DNA of 64,000 nucleotides. It comes from Streptomyces sp. NBC_01306. Its GTDB lineage: Bacteria > Actinomycetota > Actinomycetes > Streptomycetales > Streptomycetaceae. A program made the position numbers and the translations under genes. Below the pieces are notes generated by a model, which had not been told where the DNA came from, ran no database searches, and worked only from the letters and a program-made list of their open reading frames with translations. Where the stretch lies: assembly GCF_026340465.1 (NCBI RefSeq), contig NZ_JAPEPC010000001.1, forward strand, positions 3,498,001 through 3,562,000, in the 5' to 3' direction. Position 1 is the first letter of the stretch. Each line of letters opens with the position of its first letter. Below, piece by piece: positions 29,722-39,087 of the stretch.

Positions 29722-30431
29722 GCGCGTCCACCTCCGCCCTTCACTGCAGCAGGATTCTGTGGTCCCGCGTCCTTCGGCCTCGACGCAGGTGGGACGGATG
29801 CTCCAGGCATCCGGTTCCTTGCTGCGTCGGCCGGGGTGTCGTTTCCTGTCTCCGCCGACTGCGGGCGCAGGTGCTTGAGGAGTGGGAGGAGTCTCGCCCG
29901 GCCGCGTGCACAGCGACTCTTCACGGTGCCTGTAGGCACATCAAGGATCTGCGCAGCCTCCGCCACGGGGTAGCCCTGCATGTCGACGAGGACGAGGGCG
30001 GCGCGCTGTTCCGCAGGGAGGGAGCTCATGGCTTTGATCAGTTCGCGGTGCAGGTCCTGGCGCTCTGCTGGTGCCTCGGCGGACTCATGAGGTTCGAGGA
30101 GCTGATCGAGGCGCTCCGCGTCGTCGACGGGCGAGGTCTTCCGTGTCGCTGCCTTACGGGCTCGGTCGAGGCAGGCGTTGACCGTGATGCGATGCAGCCA
30201 GGTGGTGACGGCGGACTGGCCGCGAAAGGTGTGGGCGGCGCGGTAGGCGGAGACCAGTGCATCCTGGACGGCGTCGGCAGCCTCCTCGCGGTCGCCGAGC
30301 GTGCGCAGGGCGACGGCCCAGAGCCGGTCTCGGTAGCGCCGTACCAGCTCACCGAAGGCATCGGCGTCGCCAGCGACGTGGGCAGCCAGCAGCTCCTGGT
30401 CGCCGGCGGTACCGAGCGCGGTGTCGTCCAA
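29718..30431 (-). CDS. sigM: ECF sigma factor SigM
   Basis: A 237-residue extracytoplasmic-function sigma factor. Region 2 spans ELVRRYRDRLWAVALRTLGDREEAADAVQDALV and the -10-reading FRGQSAVTTWLHRIT. Region 4 has LPAEQRAALVLVDMQGYPVAEAAQILDVPTGTVKSRCARGRARL. A disordered, Pro/Gly-rich C-terminal tail of about 45 residues follows. TTG at 29431 plus 1 kb, that is 30429-30431, is chosen because GGGAGGGGG lies upstream. The anti-sigma gene overlaps the stop, and trxB-trxA follow. This sigM/anti-sigma/trx order is also known in mycobacteria. Confidence 0.92.
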   Translation of the reverse strand: MDDTALGTAGDQELLAAHVAGDADAFGELVRRYRDRLWAVALRTLGDREEAADAVQDALVSAYRAAHTFRGQSAVTTWLHRITVNACLDRARKAATRKTSPVDDAERLDQLLEPHESAEAPAERQDLHRELIKAMSSLPAEQRAALVLVDMQGYPVAEAAQILDVPTGTVKSRCARGRARLLPLLKHLRPQSAETGNDTPADAARNRMPGASVPPASRPKDAGPQNPAAVKGGGGRA

Positions 30432-30457
30432 CGGTGAGCCCCCTCCCCTGTCCCTGA

Positions 30458-32191
30458 TCAGCCGGAGAACTTCACATCCGTTATGGCCTGCTTGTAACCC
30501 GCTTCGCTGTACTGATCTCCGGGTGAATCCGGCATGGCCGTGATCCAGACCAGTACATAGCGCGTGTTCACCGGTTTGTCTGCCTTGAAACGCGCTGTGG
30601 TGCCGTTGGTGCTCGTAGAAGTGATCTTCTTCATCGAGCTCAGTGACGCCGAGGAGGACATTGAATCTGCTGCGTACAGGGAGATCGCGGTCTCGTTGCC
30701 CGAGTAGCGCAGCCCTATGGAGGCAGCCGATACGTCCTTCGCGGAACCCAGGTCGTAGACGATCCCCACCCCTCGCTTGAAGGGGGCCAGCTGGGGGCCG
30801 TCCTTGAAGGAGTAGGTGCGCCAGTACGTCGAGCTGTCACCGTCGTAGGTCTTCCCGACATCGGCGGGGTGCTGGGGCTTGCCGTCCGGGTAGTACTCGG
30901 CTGCGTCCTTTACCGGGAGCGGCTGAAGAGCCTTCTGCTCGGCGGTGCCATTGTTGTTGCCGTTGTTGGTCTGGTTGGTGCCCGTACCGGTGGAGTCCTT
31001 GCCCCGGTCCAGAAGTGTGTCGGCGAGCTGCCAGCTGCCCAGACCCAGCGCGGCGATCAGCAGTGCGGAGACGGCCCACTTGAGCACCTTGCCGGTGCGG
31101 CCCTGGAGCGGCGGTGGAGGAGCGGCCACCGGCTGGGTGGGTGCCACCCTGGCGCCGGTCGCCGGACGGCCGTAGGTGCCCTGCTGGTAGTTCGTGCGCT
31201 GGTACTCGGGCGGCGGGGTGTAGGCGGGCTCCGGTGGGCGGATCCGAGGCATGGCGGCGACGGCCTTGGCGAGCTCGTCGGGGGTGGTGCAGGGCGGTTC
31301 CTGACGGGATGCGGTGGCACCGTCATTGGCCAGGGCGCGCATCGCGATCTCCGCGAGATCGCGGTTGACGCCGGCCCGTACCTGGTCCGGGGGGATCAGA
31401 CCGACACCCTTGGGCAGGCCGGAGAGACCGTAGGCATCGGTTTCGTAGGGCCAGCGCTGCGTCAGCGCGGCATACAGCAGGGCGCCGACGGCCTCTGTGT
31501 CGGTCCGCTGCGGAGTGTCAGAGGTGATGCCGCGCAGGGCTGCGTTCACCGCGAGCCCGCGGATGCGGTACTGGCCGGAAGAGGTCCGCAGGACCGCGCT
31601 GGGCGTGAGCCTGAGGTGGGACAGGCCCTCGCGGTGTGCGGCGGCCATGGCTTGCGAGACCTGGCTGACGAGCTGGTAGGCGTCGTGGGCCTCCAGGGGG
31701 CCGGAAGCGAGCAGCGCGGTGATTTCTGTCGCGTCGGGCAGCCATTCGTGCACGACATAGACGAGATCGTTCTCCTCGACGGCATCCAGGACCTGCACGA
31801 AGCGCGGGTCGCCGAGAAGGGCCGAGGACCGGGCGGCCGCGAGGACGGCACGTGCCCGGGCGTGATCAGCGGGAAGCAGATGCACACCGACAGCGCGCCT
31901 GAGCTTCTCGTCGACCGCACGCCAACTGCTGAAACCGTCCAGACGGGTGACGCACTCCTCCAGTCGGTAGCGTCTGGCGAGTTTGTGCCCGCTGTGGAGC
32001 TCGGGCGCTGCCGCGGCCTCCGTCGGCTTCTTCTCGCTCTCCTCGTCCCGGGTGCCTTCACCGGCCGTGGTATCAGCCGTTTCCTGAGGTTCCACCGTGC
32101 CGTCGGCCGTGGCCTTGTCCGCCTTGGCGGCCAGCGGCTTGTCGCCACTGTTGTCGGCCACGTCGACGGCAGCCGTGCTACGTTCCGCCAC
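30458..32191 (-). CDS. membrane pseudokinase with extracellular discoidin-like domain
   Basis: A 577-residue protein. A disordered N-terminus leads into a kinase-like domain (about residues 65-300) that has lost catalysis: the HRD loop is replaced by HLRLTPSAV, DFG by IRGLAVN, and there is no clear Gly-rich loop. A Pro-rich linker, one membrane helix (VLKWAVSALLIAALGLGSW) and an Asn/Thr/Gly linker precede an extracellular domain. Its segments YDGDSSTYWRTYSF and GVGIVYDLG resemble discoidin-like carbohydrate-binding domains. In Mycobacterium the MviN/MurJ flippase carries a fused pseudokinase that binds FhaA; here it is a separate gene just downstream of murJ. GTG at 32189-32191 has AGGA close by; GTG at 32258 is an alternative. 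Confidence 0.85.
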   Translation of the reverse strand: MAERSTAAVDVADNSGDKPLAAKADKATADGTVEPQETADTTAGEGTRDEESEKKPTEAAAAPELHSGHKLARRYRLEECVTRLDGFSSWRAVDEKLRRAVGVHLLPADHARARAVLAAARSSALLGDPRFVQVLDAVEENDLVYVVHEWLPDATEITALLASGPLEAHDAYQLVSQVSQAMAAAHREGLSHLRLTPSAVLRTSSGQYRIRGLAVNAALRGITSDTPQRTDTEAVGALLYAALTQRWPYETDAYGLSGLPKGVGLIPPDQVRAGVNRDLAEIAMRALANDGATASRQEPPCTTPDELAKAVAAMPRIRPPEPAYTPPPEYQRTNYQQGTYGRPATGARVAPTQPVAAPPPPLQGRTGKVLKWAVSALLIAALGLGSWQLADTLLDRGKDSTGTGTNQTNNGNNNGTAEQKALQPLPVKDAAEYYPDGKPQHPADVGKTYDGDSSTYWRTYSFKDGPQLAPFKRGVGIVYDLGSAKDVSAASIGLRYSGNETAISLYAADSMSSSASLSSMKKITSTSTNGTTARFKADKPVNTRYVLVWITAMPDSPGDQYSEAGYKQAITDVKFSG

Positions 32192-32319
32192 CGTCGTTCC
32201 TGCCTCCCCATCCGTTGCGCGCTGTCGGCCAGTCTGCAAAGCCATGCCAATTGTGCCCACAGTCCGGCGCTATGCACGACACACGGCGTCGGACGATGGT
32301 TGTGCGATCCCGTCGGCGC

Positions 32320-34479
32320 CTAGCGGCCGAGGCGACCGCGCACCATGGCAACCATTGAGTTGAGCTCGGCGATCCGCATGCGCTTCGCCGCGATGAAGAA
32401 CACACCGAGAAGTACGGCGCCGCCGACGACCAGCGCTGCCAGCGAGCCCAGCACTCCCTCTCCGAGTACCCGGATGATGCCGAATCCGACAGCTCCGCCG
32501 ACAACGGCTCCCGGGATGGAAGCCAGCGCCAGGCGGGCGTACGTCCGGAGGATGTGCGTCCCGTCCAGGTCCCCGCCCAGCCGCTTGCGCAGCCTTCGCC
32601 AGGCGATCCCGACACCGACCGCGTAGGCCAGACCGTAGGAGGCGGCCATACCGACCACCGCCCACTGTGAGGGGAGGACGACGTAGCAGAGTGCGGAGGC
32701 CGCAGCGTTCACTGCGGCGACGATGACCGTGTTGTAGAAGGGGGTGCGGGTGTCCTCGTACGCATAGAAGCCACGCAGGACGACGTACTGCACCGAGTAG
32801 GGGATCAGGCCGAGGGCGAAGGCCATCAGGACATAGCCCATGGACTCCGATGCCTGTACGCCGCTGGAGGCGAACAGCAGGGTGCAGACCGGTACGCCCA
32901 GGGCGAGGAATGCGAAGGAGACCGGAACGATCGCCACAGCGGAGTTCCGCAGTCCCTGTGAGATGTCGTCGCGGACCGCACCGACATCTCCGTCATTGGC
33001 GGCGCGGGAGATCCGCGGCAGCAGGGCGGCCATGACCGAGACGGTGATGATGGCCTGGGGCATCCCCCAGATCAGCTGCGCGTTCGAGTAGGCCATGATC
33101 CCCGCGCCGGACCGTCCGGAGGCCTTGCCCGCGGCGGTGGCGAGCTGGGTGACCACCAGGACACCCGCCTGGTTGGCGAGGACGAACAGGACCGTCCATT
33201 TGGCGAGCTTCACGGCCTTGCCGAGACCGTGTCCGCGCCAGTCGAAGCGCGGGCGGAAGCGGAAACCGGCTTCTCGCAGGTACGGGATCATCGACAGGGC
33301 CTGGACAGTCAGACCCAGCAGGGTGCCGATTCCGAGCAGCCGCACCCCGTCCGCAGGGATGGTCGTCACCTTCATGTGGGAGTCGGCGGAGGTGCCGTAG
33401 ACCCAGATGAACAGTCCGAAGGTGAAGATCATGACGATGTTGTTGAGGACCGGAGTCCACATCATCGCGCCGAACTTTCCGCGGGCGTTCAGGATCTGCC
33501 CCATCACGACGTGCACACCCATGAAGAAGATGGTGGGCAGGCAGTAGCGCGCGAAGGTGACAGCGACGTTGTTGGCTGCCGGATCGTCGGCGATCGGCAG
33601 GGACATCAGCCGGATCAGCAGCGGCGCCGCGAAGACCGCGATACCGACGATGACGCCGAGGGCCACCATGACGACGGTGAGCAGACGGTTGGCGTAGGCC
33701 TCGCCGCCGTCGTCGTCCTCCTTCATCGAGCGCACGAGCTGCGGCACGAACACGGAGTTGAGCCCGCCGCCCACGGTCAGGATGTAGATCATGGTGGGCA
33801 GCGTGTAGGCCACGGTGAAGGAGTCGCCGAGCGTCGCCGCACCCAGCGCGGCAGTGATCACCATGGTGCGTACAAAGCCGGTGAGGCGGGAGACCAGGGT
33901 CCCCGCGGCCATCACCGCGCTCGACTTCAGCAGGCCGGATGCCCCGCCCGACTTCTCGGGGGGAGGGGCGGGAGCGGGCTCCTGCGGGCCACCGGGCGGC
34001 GGAACGGGCGCGGCGCCCTGCTGGTCCCGGAAGAGATGGGCGAACGCGTCCTGCTGTTCCGGTTCGTCGGCTGCCTGGGTCACCAGATCGTCGACCCCGA
34101 CGAACTGGGTCGTCGCGTCATCCCCGTACGGAAGGTAGCGGGACGGGCCCTCCGGCTCGGGTGCTGGGGTCTGTGCCCAGACCCGGGGGTCCGGCGGGTA
34201 CTGCGCCGCAGGCGGCTGCTGGTACATCGGCTGCGGCTCGGTGTAGGTGCCCGGGGGAGGCGGGGGGTGAGACGCACGGTCGTAGAGCGCATCCGCCACC
34301 GGGTCCTGGGCACCGAGATCATGTGCCCCGTACGGGTCGTAGCTGTAGGTGTCCTGGACATACGGATCCGGGGCAGGCTGATTCTGGCCCGCCGCGGGGT
34401 GCTCGGGGGGCGTCCCACCGGAATACGCAGCCCCGCCCCCAGAACCCTGGTCACGGTCACCGTCGTACGGCGCGTTCAT
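32320..34479 (-). CDS. murJ: lipid II flippase MurJ (MviN)
   Basis: A 719-residue MOP-superfamily membrane protein that flips the peptidoglycan precursor lipid II. Residues 1-175 are a Pro/Gln/Asp-rich cytoplasmic extension without membrane segments, which could be a docking or phosphorylation region. About 14 membrane helices follow from SSAVMAAGTLVSRLTGFVRT onwards, with the conserved early TGFVR arginine and the internal FFMGVHVVMGQILNARGKFG loop. The next gene encodes the partner pseudokinase, 128 bases away. The upstream DUF6049 gene is 46 bases away, so the three probably form one envelope operon. Confidence 0.93.
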   Translation of the reverse strand: MNAPYDGDRDQGSGGGAAYSGGTPPEHPAAGQNQPAPDPYVQDTYSYDPYGAHDLGAQDPVADALYDRASHPPPPPGTYTEPQPMYQQPPAAQYPPDPRVWAQTPAPEPEGPSRYLPYGDDATTQFVGVDDLVTQAADEPEQQDAFAHLFRDQQGAAPVPPPGGPQEPAPAPPPEKSGGASGLLKSSAVMAAGTLVSRLTGFVRTMVITAALGAATLGDSFTVAYTLPTMIYILTVGGGLNSVFVPQLVRSMKEDDDGGEAYANRLLTVVMVALGVIVGIAVFAAPLLIRLMSLPIADDPAANNVAVTFARYCLPTIFFMGVHVVMGQILNARGKFGAMMWTPVLNNIVMIFTFGLFIWVYGTSADSHMKVTTIPADGVRLLGIGTLLGLTVQALSMIPYLREAGFRFRPRFDWRGHGLGKAVKLAKWTVLFVLANQAGVLVVTQLATAAGKASGRSGAGIMAYSNAQLIWGMPQAIITVSVMAALLPRISRAANDGDVGAVRDDISQGLRNSAVAIVPVSFAFLALGVPVCTLLFASSGVQASESMGYVLMAFALGLIPYSVQYVVLRGFYAYEDTRTPFYNTVIVAAVNAAASALCYVVLPSQWAVVGMAASYGLAYAVGVGIAWRRLRKRLGGDLDGTHILRTYARLALASIPGAVVGGAVGFGIIRVLGEGVLGSLAALVVGGAVLLGVFFIAAKRMRIAELNSMVAMVRGRLGR

Positions 34480-34525
34480 TGGTTACCCCACCTCATCGTC
34501 CCCGGCCGGCCGGCCACGACATCGC

Positions 34526-36820
34526 TCAACGGTCCACTTTCTCACCCGTGCCCGGCGGGTTGCCGTTTTCCGCCCCGGTGTCCGCCCCCGGGTCACTCGG
34601 CTGCTCCGGGTCCTCGCCCCCGGCAGCGGCCGCACGAGCGGCGGCCCGCTTGCGATGCGTGTACATCCTGATTCCGGCGAGTACCAGGAGCAGAAGACCT
34701 CCGGCGATCACCAGCATGACCGTCAGCGTCATCTCCGAGACTGTCACTGTGAAGGGCATTGCCTTCGCACTGCCGTACGGCGTGCCGTCCTCGGTGAAGA
34801 GCTGGGCGTACACCCTGACGGGCCCGTTGGCGTTGATCGACGTCGTGAACTTCACCGTCTGGCTGTGCCCGCCCGCGATCTCCAGGGGCTGCTCGGCGAC
34901 GGCCGCCTTGTCGTCTCCGAGCTGCAGACGGTTGGGGCTGGTCGAGCGCAGCTTCAGCACCAGGTGCTTGACGGGCTGAAGCAACTTGTTCTGCACGGTC
35001 ACCGGGATCGTCGCACTGCGTCCGGACAGCGTCATGTCGGACTTCTGGACGATCTGCACCTCGCCGGTGAGGCTCTGCAGATAGGACTGGACCCCGCTCC
35101 GGTAGGCGCTTGCCCCCTTGGCATCGCCACGCCACGAGGTCGCCATGGACCGGTCCATGGCGTTGCTGAACGGCGTCACCACCCGGTCCGGCTGGCTCAG
35201 GATGATCTTGAAGTTGTCGAGCGTCGACTGCGTGGTCCTGACGTCCTGGAACGCCTTGACCGGCAGCTCCTGGCGGCGCAGTGACGACGGGTACGCCGAT
35301 GAGCTCGGCACCGTCGTCGTCGCGTTGGGATCCGCCTTGGCCTTGGCCGCGTCGATGAGGTTGAGGGGCTCGGTCCAGCGGTTCTCGTCCAGAGTGCGTA
35401 GCGCGCTCGCCATCGACTGTGCCTGGCTGACGGAGGGCATCCGCTGGGGGGCGACGACGATGCTGCGCTGCTTGGACGGCTCCTGCAGGTTCAGAGCCAG
35501 GGTCTGGGCGAGGTAGTTCTGCACTGCGAGAGTGGAGGCACCTGCCTGGGCCATGTCGCCCTGGAAGGCATTGGAGAGCCGGGAGTCGGAAACCACTGCC
35601 GTGGTGCCGCCGCCGATGGGCCGGGCCGCTGTGGGGGTGTACGGCAGTCCGGCCGTCTCTTGCAGACTGTCGCTGCTGGCGATCACATTGTGGGCCCCGG
35701 CAGAGGTGGCCACATCAACGATCGAAGGGTCGATCGCGCCACTGGCCGGCCAGGCGAAATCGGTGGACGCCTTCACATGCAGGATCGTCTGCACGGTCTT
35801 GCCGGCGATCTCGGTGGCCGACTGCAGATGGCTCAGCGCGCCGGGAACGTTCTTGCCGTGGTGGGCCAGAGAGGCAAGATCGGGATCCGCGAACGGCAGA
35901 GCGACGACCTTCTGGCCCTTTACCGCGTCTTCCAGGTCACTCAGCCATTTCTTGGCGACGGCCTGGTTCTTGCCTGCGACCTGGGTGTCTCCGACCTGGA
36001 TCTGATAGTTCCGGGTCATCGCGTCGACGCTCGCCAGCAGATCCGGGTCGATGACCCAGGTGACCGGCAGGGAGCGGCCCAGCGAAACCATCTGCTCCAG
36101 GCGGCCGCCGGGCGCGAGCTCCTCCGCCAGGTCGTCGTTCTCGAAGACCGGCGTCTGCTGAGCGTCGGCGCTGGTCTCGGCTCGCAGATGGATCTTCGAG
36201 ATGAGGGGCCACACCGAGGTGATCTGTGTCTTCTTGCTCTGCGCAGTGGGCTGCCAGGGCAGGAAGGTCCGCTGGATGCCGAGCACCTGCTCGTACGGGG
36301 CACCGGCTGTCTGTCCGGAGAGGGAGACGCCGAGCTGGTACACGCCGTCCGCACCGAGATTCATCTTGCTCACCGGGACCGAGATCGAGAAGTTCTCGCT
36401 GATCCCCGAGGGCAGCTTCGCGAATTTCGCCGTGTACTTGCCGCCGACCTCCTGAGGGTCTGCACCCGTGAGGTCGGAGGAGTGCTTTGCCGCGTCATCG
36501 ATGGCGGATCTGCCGGCAAGGCGCGGCCCCACGCGAACACCGACGTGGGCGTCAGTGACGGTCTCCTTGCGCTTGTTCGTCACCGTGCCCGTGATGGTGA
36601 CGCTGTCGCCCTTCACCGGTGCGCTGGGTGACAGCGCATCGAGACTGACGGCTACGGCGCCGGTGTTCCGTGCGGTGACGGCGGCCTGTGCAGGGGCCGC
36701 TGCCGGGCCGTAGAAAAGGCCCGCCATGAGCGTTCCACCGGCGAGCAGCGACGCAGTGCGCCGCAGCCACCGGCGGGCAGGAGAAGGAGTCATCTCCTGG
36801 AAGTGTGCCGCCTCGGCCAC
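34526..36820 (-). CDS. DUF6049 family secreted membrane protein
   Basis: A 764-residue protein with a signal peptide (about residues 15-46, LLAGGTLMAGLFYGPAAAPAQA). A large extracellular region opens with an Ig-like segment (KGDSVTITGTVTNKRKETV), continues with a TIM-barrel-like middle part and a second beta domain (ATIPVTVQNKLLQPVKHLVL). One C-terminal helix (VMLVIAGGLLLLVLAGIRMY) and a basic/acidic cytoplasmic tail follow. It is a constant upstream neighbour of murJ in actinobacteria. Function is unknown; a role in peptidoglycan assembly outside the membrane is inferred from position. It is divergent from the CCA enzyme gene. Confidence 0.82.
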   Translation of the reverse strand: MAEAAHFQEMTPSPARRWLRRTASLLAGGTLMAGLFYGPAAAPAQAAVTARNTGAVAVSLDALSPSAPVKGDSVTITGTVTNKRKETVTDAHVGVRVGPRLAGRSAIDDAAKHSSDLTGADPQEVGGKYTAKFAKLPSGISENFSISVPVSKMNLGADGVYQLGVSLSGQTAGAPYEQVLGIQRTFLPWQPTAQSKKTQITSVWPLISKIHLRAETSADAQQTPVFENDDLAEELAPGGRLEQMVSLGRSLPVTWVIDPDLLASVDAMTRNYQIQVGDTQVAGKNQAVAKKWLSDLEDAVKGQKVVALPFADPDLASLAHHGKNVPGALSHLQSATEIAGKTVQTILHVKASTDFAWPASGAIDPSIVDVATSAGAHNVIASSDSLQETAGLPYTPTAARPIGGGTTAVVSDSRLSNAFQGDMAQAGASTLAVQNYLAQTLALNLQEPSKQRSIVVAPQRMPSVSQAQSMASALRTLDENRWTEPLNLIDAAKAKADPNATTTVPSSSAYPSSLRRQELPVKAFQDVRTTQSTLDNFKIILSQPDRVVTPFSNAMDRSMATSWRGDAKGASAYRSGVQSYLQSLTGEVQIVQKSDMTLSGRSATIPVTVQNKLLQPVKHLVLKLRSTSPNRLQLGDDKAAVAEQPLEIAGGHSQTVKFTTSINANGPVRVYAQLFTEDGTPYGSAKAMPFTVTVSEMTLTVMLVIAGGLLLLVLAGIRMYTHRKRAAARAAAAGGEDPEQPSDPGADTGAENGNPPGTGEKVDR

Positions 36821-37002
36821 GCGCTTGCCCGTCCCTCGTCTTCGTCAGCTGATTCGGTGGTTCTCGGTTGCTGCGTCCACGCATGGTAACGATGTGCCCT
36901 GGGCCTAAGTGCCGCGGACTGGTCCACATGATCAGAAGGGTGGGCACAGCTGCCGGGAAATCGGGACGCTCCGGTCGGCACGGGCACGTACCCTTTTCTG
37001 TT

Positions 37003-38445
37003 GTGCCGAACGCCAATGATGACAATCCCAGTGCACTGAGTCAGGTGCAGCACCGCGCGGTCACAGAACTGCTGCGGGTTTCCCCGGTCGCCGACGACCT
37101 AGCCCGCCGTTTCCAGGATGCCGGGCACCGCCTCGCGCTGGTCGGAGGTTCGGTCAGGGACGCGCTGCTCGGCCGGCTCGGGAACGATCTGGACTTCACC
37201 ACCGACGCTCGACCCGACGACGTACTGAAGATTGTCCGGCCCTGGGCCGATGCGGTGTGGGAAGTCGGAATTGCCTTCGGGACGGTCGGCTGCCAGAAGG
37301 ACGGCTACCTGATCGAGGTCACGACGTACCGCTCCGAGGCGTACGACAGGACCTCGCGCAAGCCTGAGGTGTCCTACGGCGACTCCATCGAGGAAGACCT
37401 CCTGCGTCGCGATTTCACAGTCAATGCGATGGCAGTCGCTCTTCCCGAGAAGGCATTCATCGATCCGCACGGCGGTCTTGAGGATCTTGCCGGACGGATG
37501 CTGCGTACCCCTGGTAGGCCGGAGGATTCGTTCTCCGACGATCCGCTGCGCATGATGCGGGCCGCCCGGTTCGCGGCTCAGCTGGACTTCGAGGTTGCGC
37601 CTGAGGTTGTCGCCGCGATGACGGCCATGTCCGAGCGCATCGGGATCGTCTCGGCGGAGCGCGTACGTGACGAGCTCAACAAACTGCTGTTGTCCGCGAG
37701 CCCGCGTAAGGGCCTCGCTCTCCTTGTCGACACCGGTCTTGCCGAATGGGTGCTCCCTGAACTTCCCGCGCTGCGTCTGGAGAGTGATGAGCACCACCGG
37801 CACAAGGATGTGTACGAGCACTCGCTGACCGTGCTGGAGCAGGCCATCGATCTGGAGCAGGACGGTCCTGATCTGGTGCTCCGGCTGGCGGCCCTGCTCC
37901 ATGACATCGGTAAGCCCAAGACGAGGCGCTTCGAGAAGGACGGTGGCGTCTCCTTCCATCACCACGAGGTGGTGGGCGCGAAGCTGACGAAGAAGCGTCT
38001 GACCGCACTCAAGTACTCCAATGACATGGTGAAGGACGTCACGAAGCTGGTGGAGCTCCACCTGCGCTTCCACGGCTACGGGACCGGGGAGTGGACCGAC
38101 TCGGCTGTGCGGCGCTATGTGCGTGATGCCGGACCACTGCTGGAGCGGCTGCACAAGCTCACGCGATCGGACTGCACCACACGTAACAAGCGCAAGGCCA
38201 ACGCCCTTTCGCGTGCGTACGACGGCCTGGAAGAGCGCATTGCGCATCTGCAGGAGCAGGAAGAACTCGACTCCATCCGTCCAGACCTGGATGGCAACCA
38301 GATCATGGAGATCCTGGGTGTCGGTCCGGGTCCTGTGATCGGTAACGCCTACAAGTTCCTGCTTGAGCTGCGGCTGGAGAACGGGCCGATGGAGCACGGC
38401 GCCGCGGTGGCAGCGCTCAAGGAGTGGTGGGCCGCGCAGAACTGA
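37003..38445 (+). CDS. cca: CCA tRNA nucleotidyltransferase
   Basis: A 480-residue class II nucleotidyltransferase that adds or repairs tRNA 3' CCA ends. The catalytic head has LVGGSVRDALL and the metal-binding DLDFTTDA. The RRDFTVNAMA and DPLRMMRAARFAAQL motifs follow. An HD-type phosphohydrolase domain (LLHDIGKPKTRRF) sits in the C-terminal half. The GTG at 37003 has no ribosome binding site; TACCCT at 36989-36994 is placed like a -10 box 8 bases before it, so the mRNA may be leaderless. The Streptomyces homologue was shown biochemically to be a CCA enzyme rather than a poly(A) polymerase. A parS site starts 7 bases after the stop. Confidence 0.93.
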   Translation: MPNANDDNPSALSQVQHRAVTELLRVSPVADDLARRFQDAGHRLALVGGSVRDALLGRLGNDLDFTTDARPDDVLKIVRPWADAVWEVGIAFGTVGCQKDGYLIEVTTYRSEAYDRTSRKPEVSYGDSIEEDLLRRDFTVNAMAVALPEKAFIDPHGGLEDLAGRMLRTPGRPEDSFSDDPLRMMRAARFAAQLDFEVAPEVVAAMTAMSERIGIVSAERVRDELNKLLLSASPRKGLALLVDTGLAEWVLPELPALRLESDEHHRHKDVYEHSLTVLEQAIDLEQDGPDLVLRLAALLHDIGKPKTRRFEKDGGVSFHHHEVVGAKLTKKRLTALKYSNDMVKDVTKLVELHLRFHGYGTGEWTDSAVRRYVRDAGPLLERLHKLTRSDCTTRNKRKANALSRAYDGLEERIAHLQEQEELDSIRPDLDGNQIMEILGVGPGPVIGNAYKFLLELRLENGPMEHGAAVAALKEWWAAQN

Positions 38446-38452
38446 GGTCGAT

Positions 38453-38466
38453 GTTTCACGTGAAAC
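38453..38466. promoter_or_regulatory. parS site (first of a pair)
   Basis: A perfect GTTTCACGTGAAAC directly after the cca stop codon, 42 bases (center to center) from a second perfect site. Confidence 0.93.
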
Positions 38467-38484
38467 ATGACGGCCGGCACGGCA

Positions 38485-38518
38485 AAGGGGCGGTGTTTCA
38501 CGTGAAACACCGCCCCTT
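38485..38518. promoter_or_regulatory. parS site at the centre of a 34-bp perfect palindrome
   Basis: GTTTCACGTGAAAC lies at 38495-38508. Flanks AAGGGGCGGT and ACCGCCCCTT extend the symmetry to 34 bp without a mismatch. On RNA it would fold into a long hairpin between convergent genes (cca and the LppU-like gene), so it may serve as both parS and terminator. Confidence 0.93.
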
Positions 38519-38538
38519 CGTGACTCAGCTGCAGCGGG

Positions 38539-39087
38539 CTACTTCTTGTAGTCCGTCAGGCAGAGAGTGAAGTCCTTGCTGCCACCGGTCTCGGTGTACG
38601 AGTTGTACTTGGTGCGGTCGCAGGTCTCGTCGCCATCCTTCTTCTCGGCGACCTTGTACTGGGCCTTCGCGTCATTGCAGTCCACGACCTCGAGTTTCGG
38701 GTCGGTGTCGCTGGAGCTGCCTCGGTGCATGCAGTCGCCGACCTTGGCCGTATCGGCGTCGTCCTGGCTGGAGTACCAGGTGAAGGCCGCCACGCCGATA
38801 ACGACCACGGCGATGACGATCCGGAGGATCTTCTTGCCGTTGCCGGGACGCGGCGCCACCGGGGCCATCGGTATCTGGCCGCCGCCCTGGTTGAAGTACG
38901 GAGATGGCTGCTGCGGGACGCCCGGCTGCCCCGGCTGTCCATACGGGCCCGGCTGCTGCGGCTGCTGTCCGTACGGTCCGGGCTGCTGCGGCGGCTGACC
39001 GTACGGATTGCCGCCCTGGGGCTGTCCATAGGGAGTATTGGGCTGCTGGGCGTATGGGTTCTGGCCCTGGGGCGGCGGAGTAGACAT
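38539..39087 (-). CDS. LppU/SCO3897-family membrane protein
   Basis: A 182-residue protein. Residues 1-78 are a Pro/Gly/Gln/Tyr-rich cytoplasmic tail with repeated QQPGPYGQ units. One helix follows (about residues 85-105, ILRIVIAVVVIGVAAFTWY). The extracellular part is about 75 residues with four cysteines (GDCMHRG, VVDCNDAK, ETCDRTKY, TLCLTDYKK), probably forming two disulfides. The family is named after a mycobacterial lipoprotein and the S. coelicolor gene at this locus. Function unknown. ATG at 39085-39087; the upstream frame is not coding. Confidence 0.82.
   Translation of the reverse strand: MSTPPPQGQNPYAQQPNTPYGQPQGGNPYGQPPQQPGPYGQQPQQPGPYGQPGQPGVPQQPSPYFNQGGGQIPMAPVAPRPGNGKKILRIVIAVVVIGVAAFTWYSSQDDADTAKVGDCMHRGSSSDTDPKLEVVDCNDAKAQYKVAEKKDGDETCDRTKYNSYTETGGSKDFTLCLTDYKK

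Noticed and set aside
38870..39080. CRISPR-like short repeats
   Set aside because: These are codon repeats of the Pro/Gly/Gln/Tyr tail in the LppU-like protein, without spacers.
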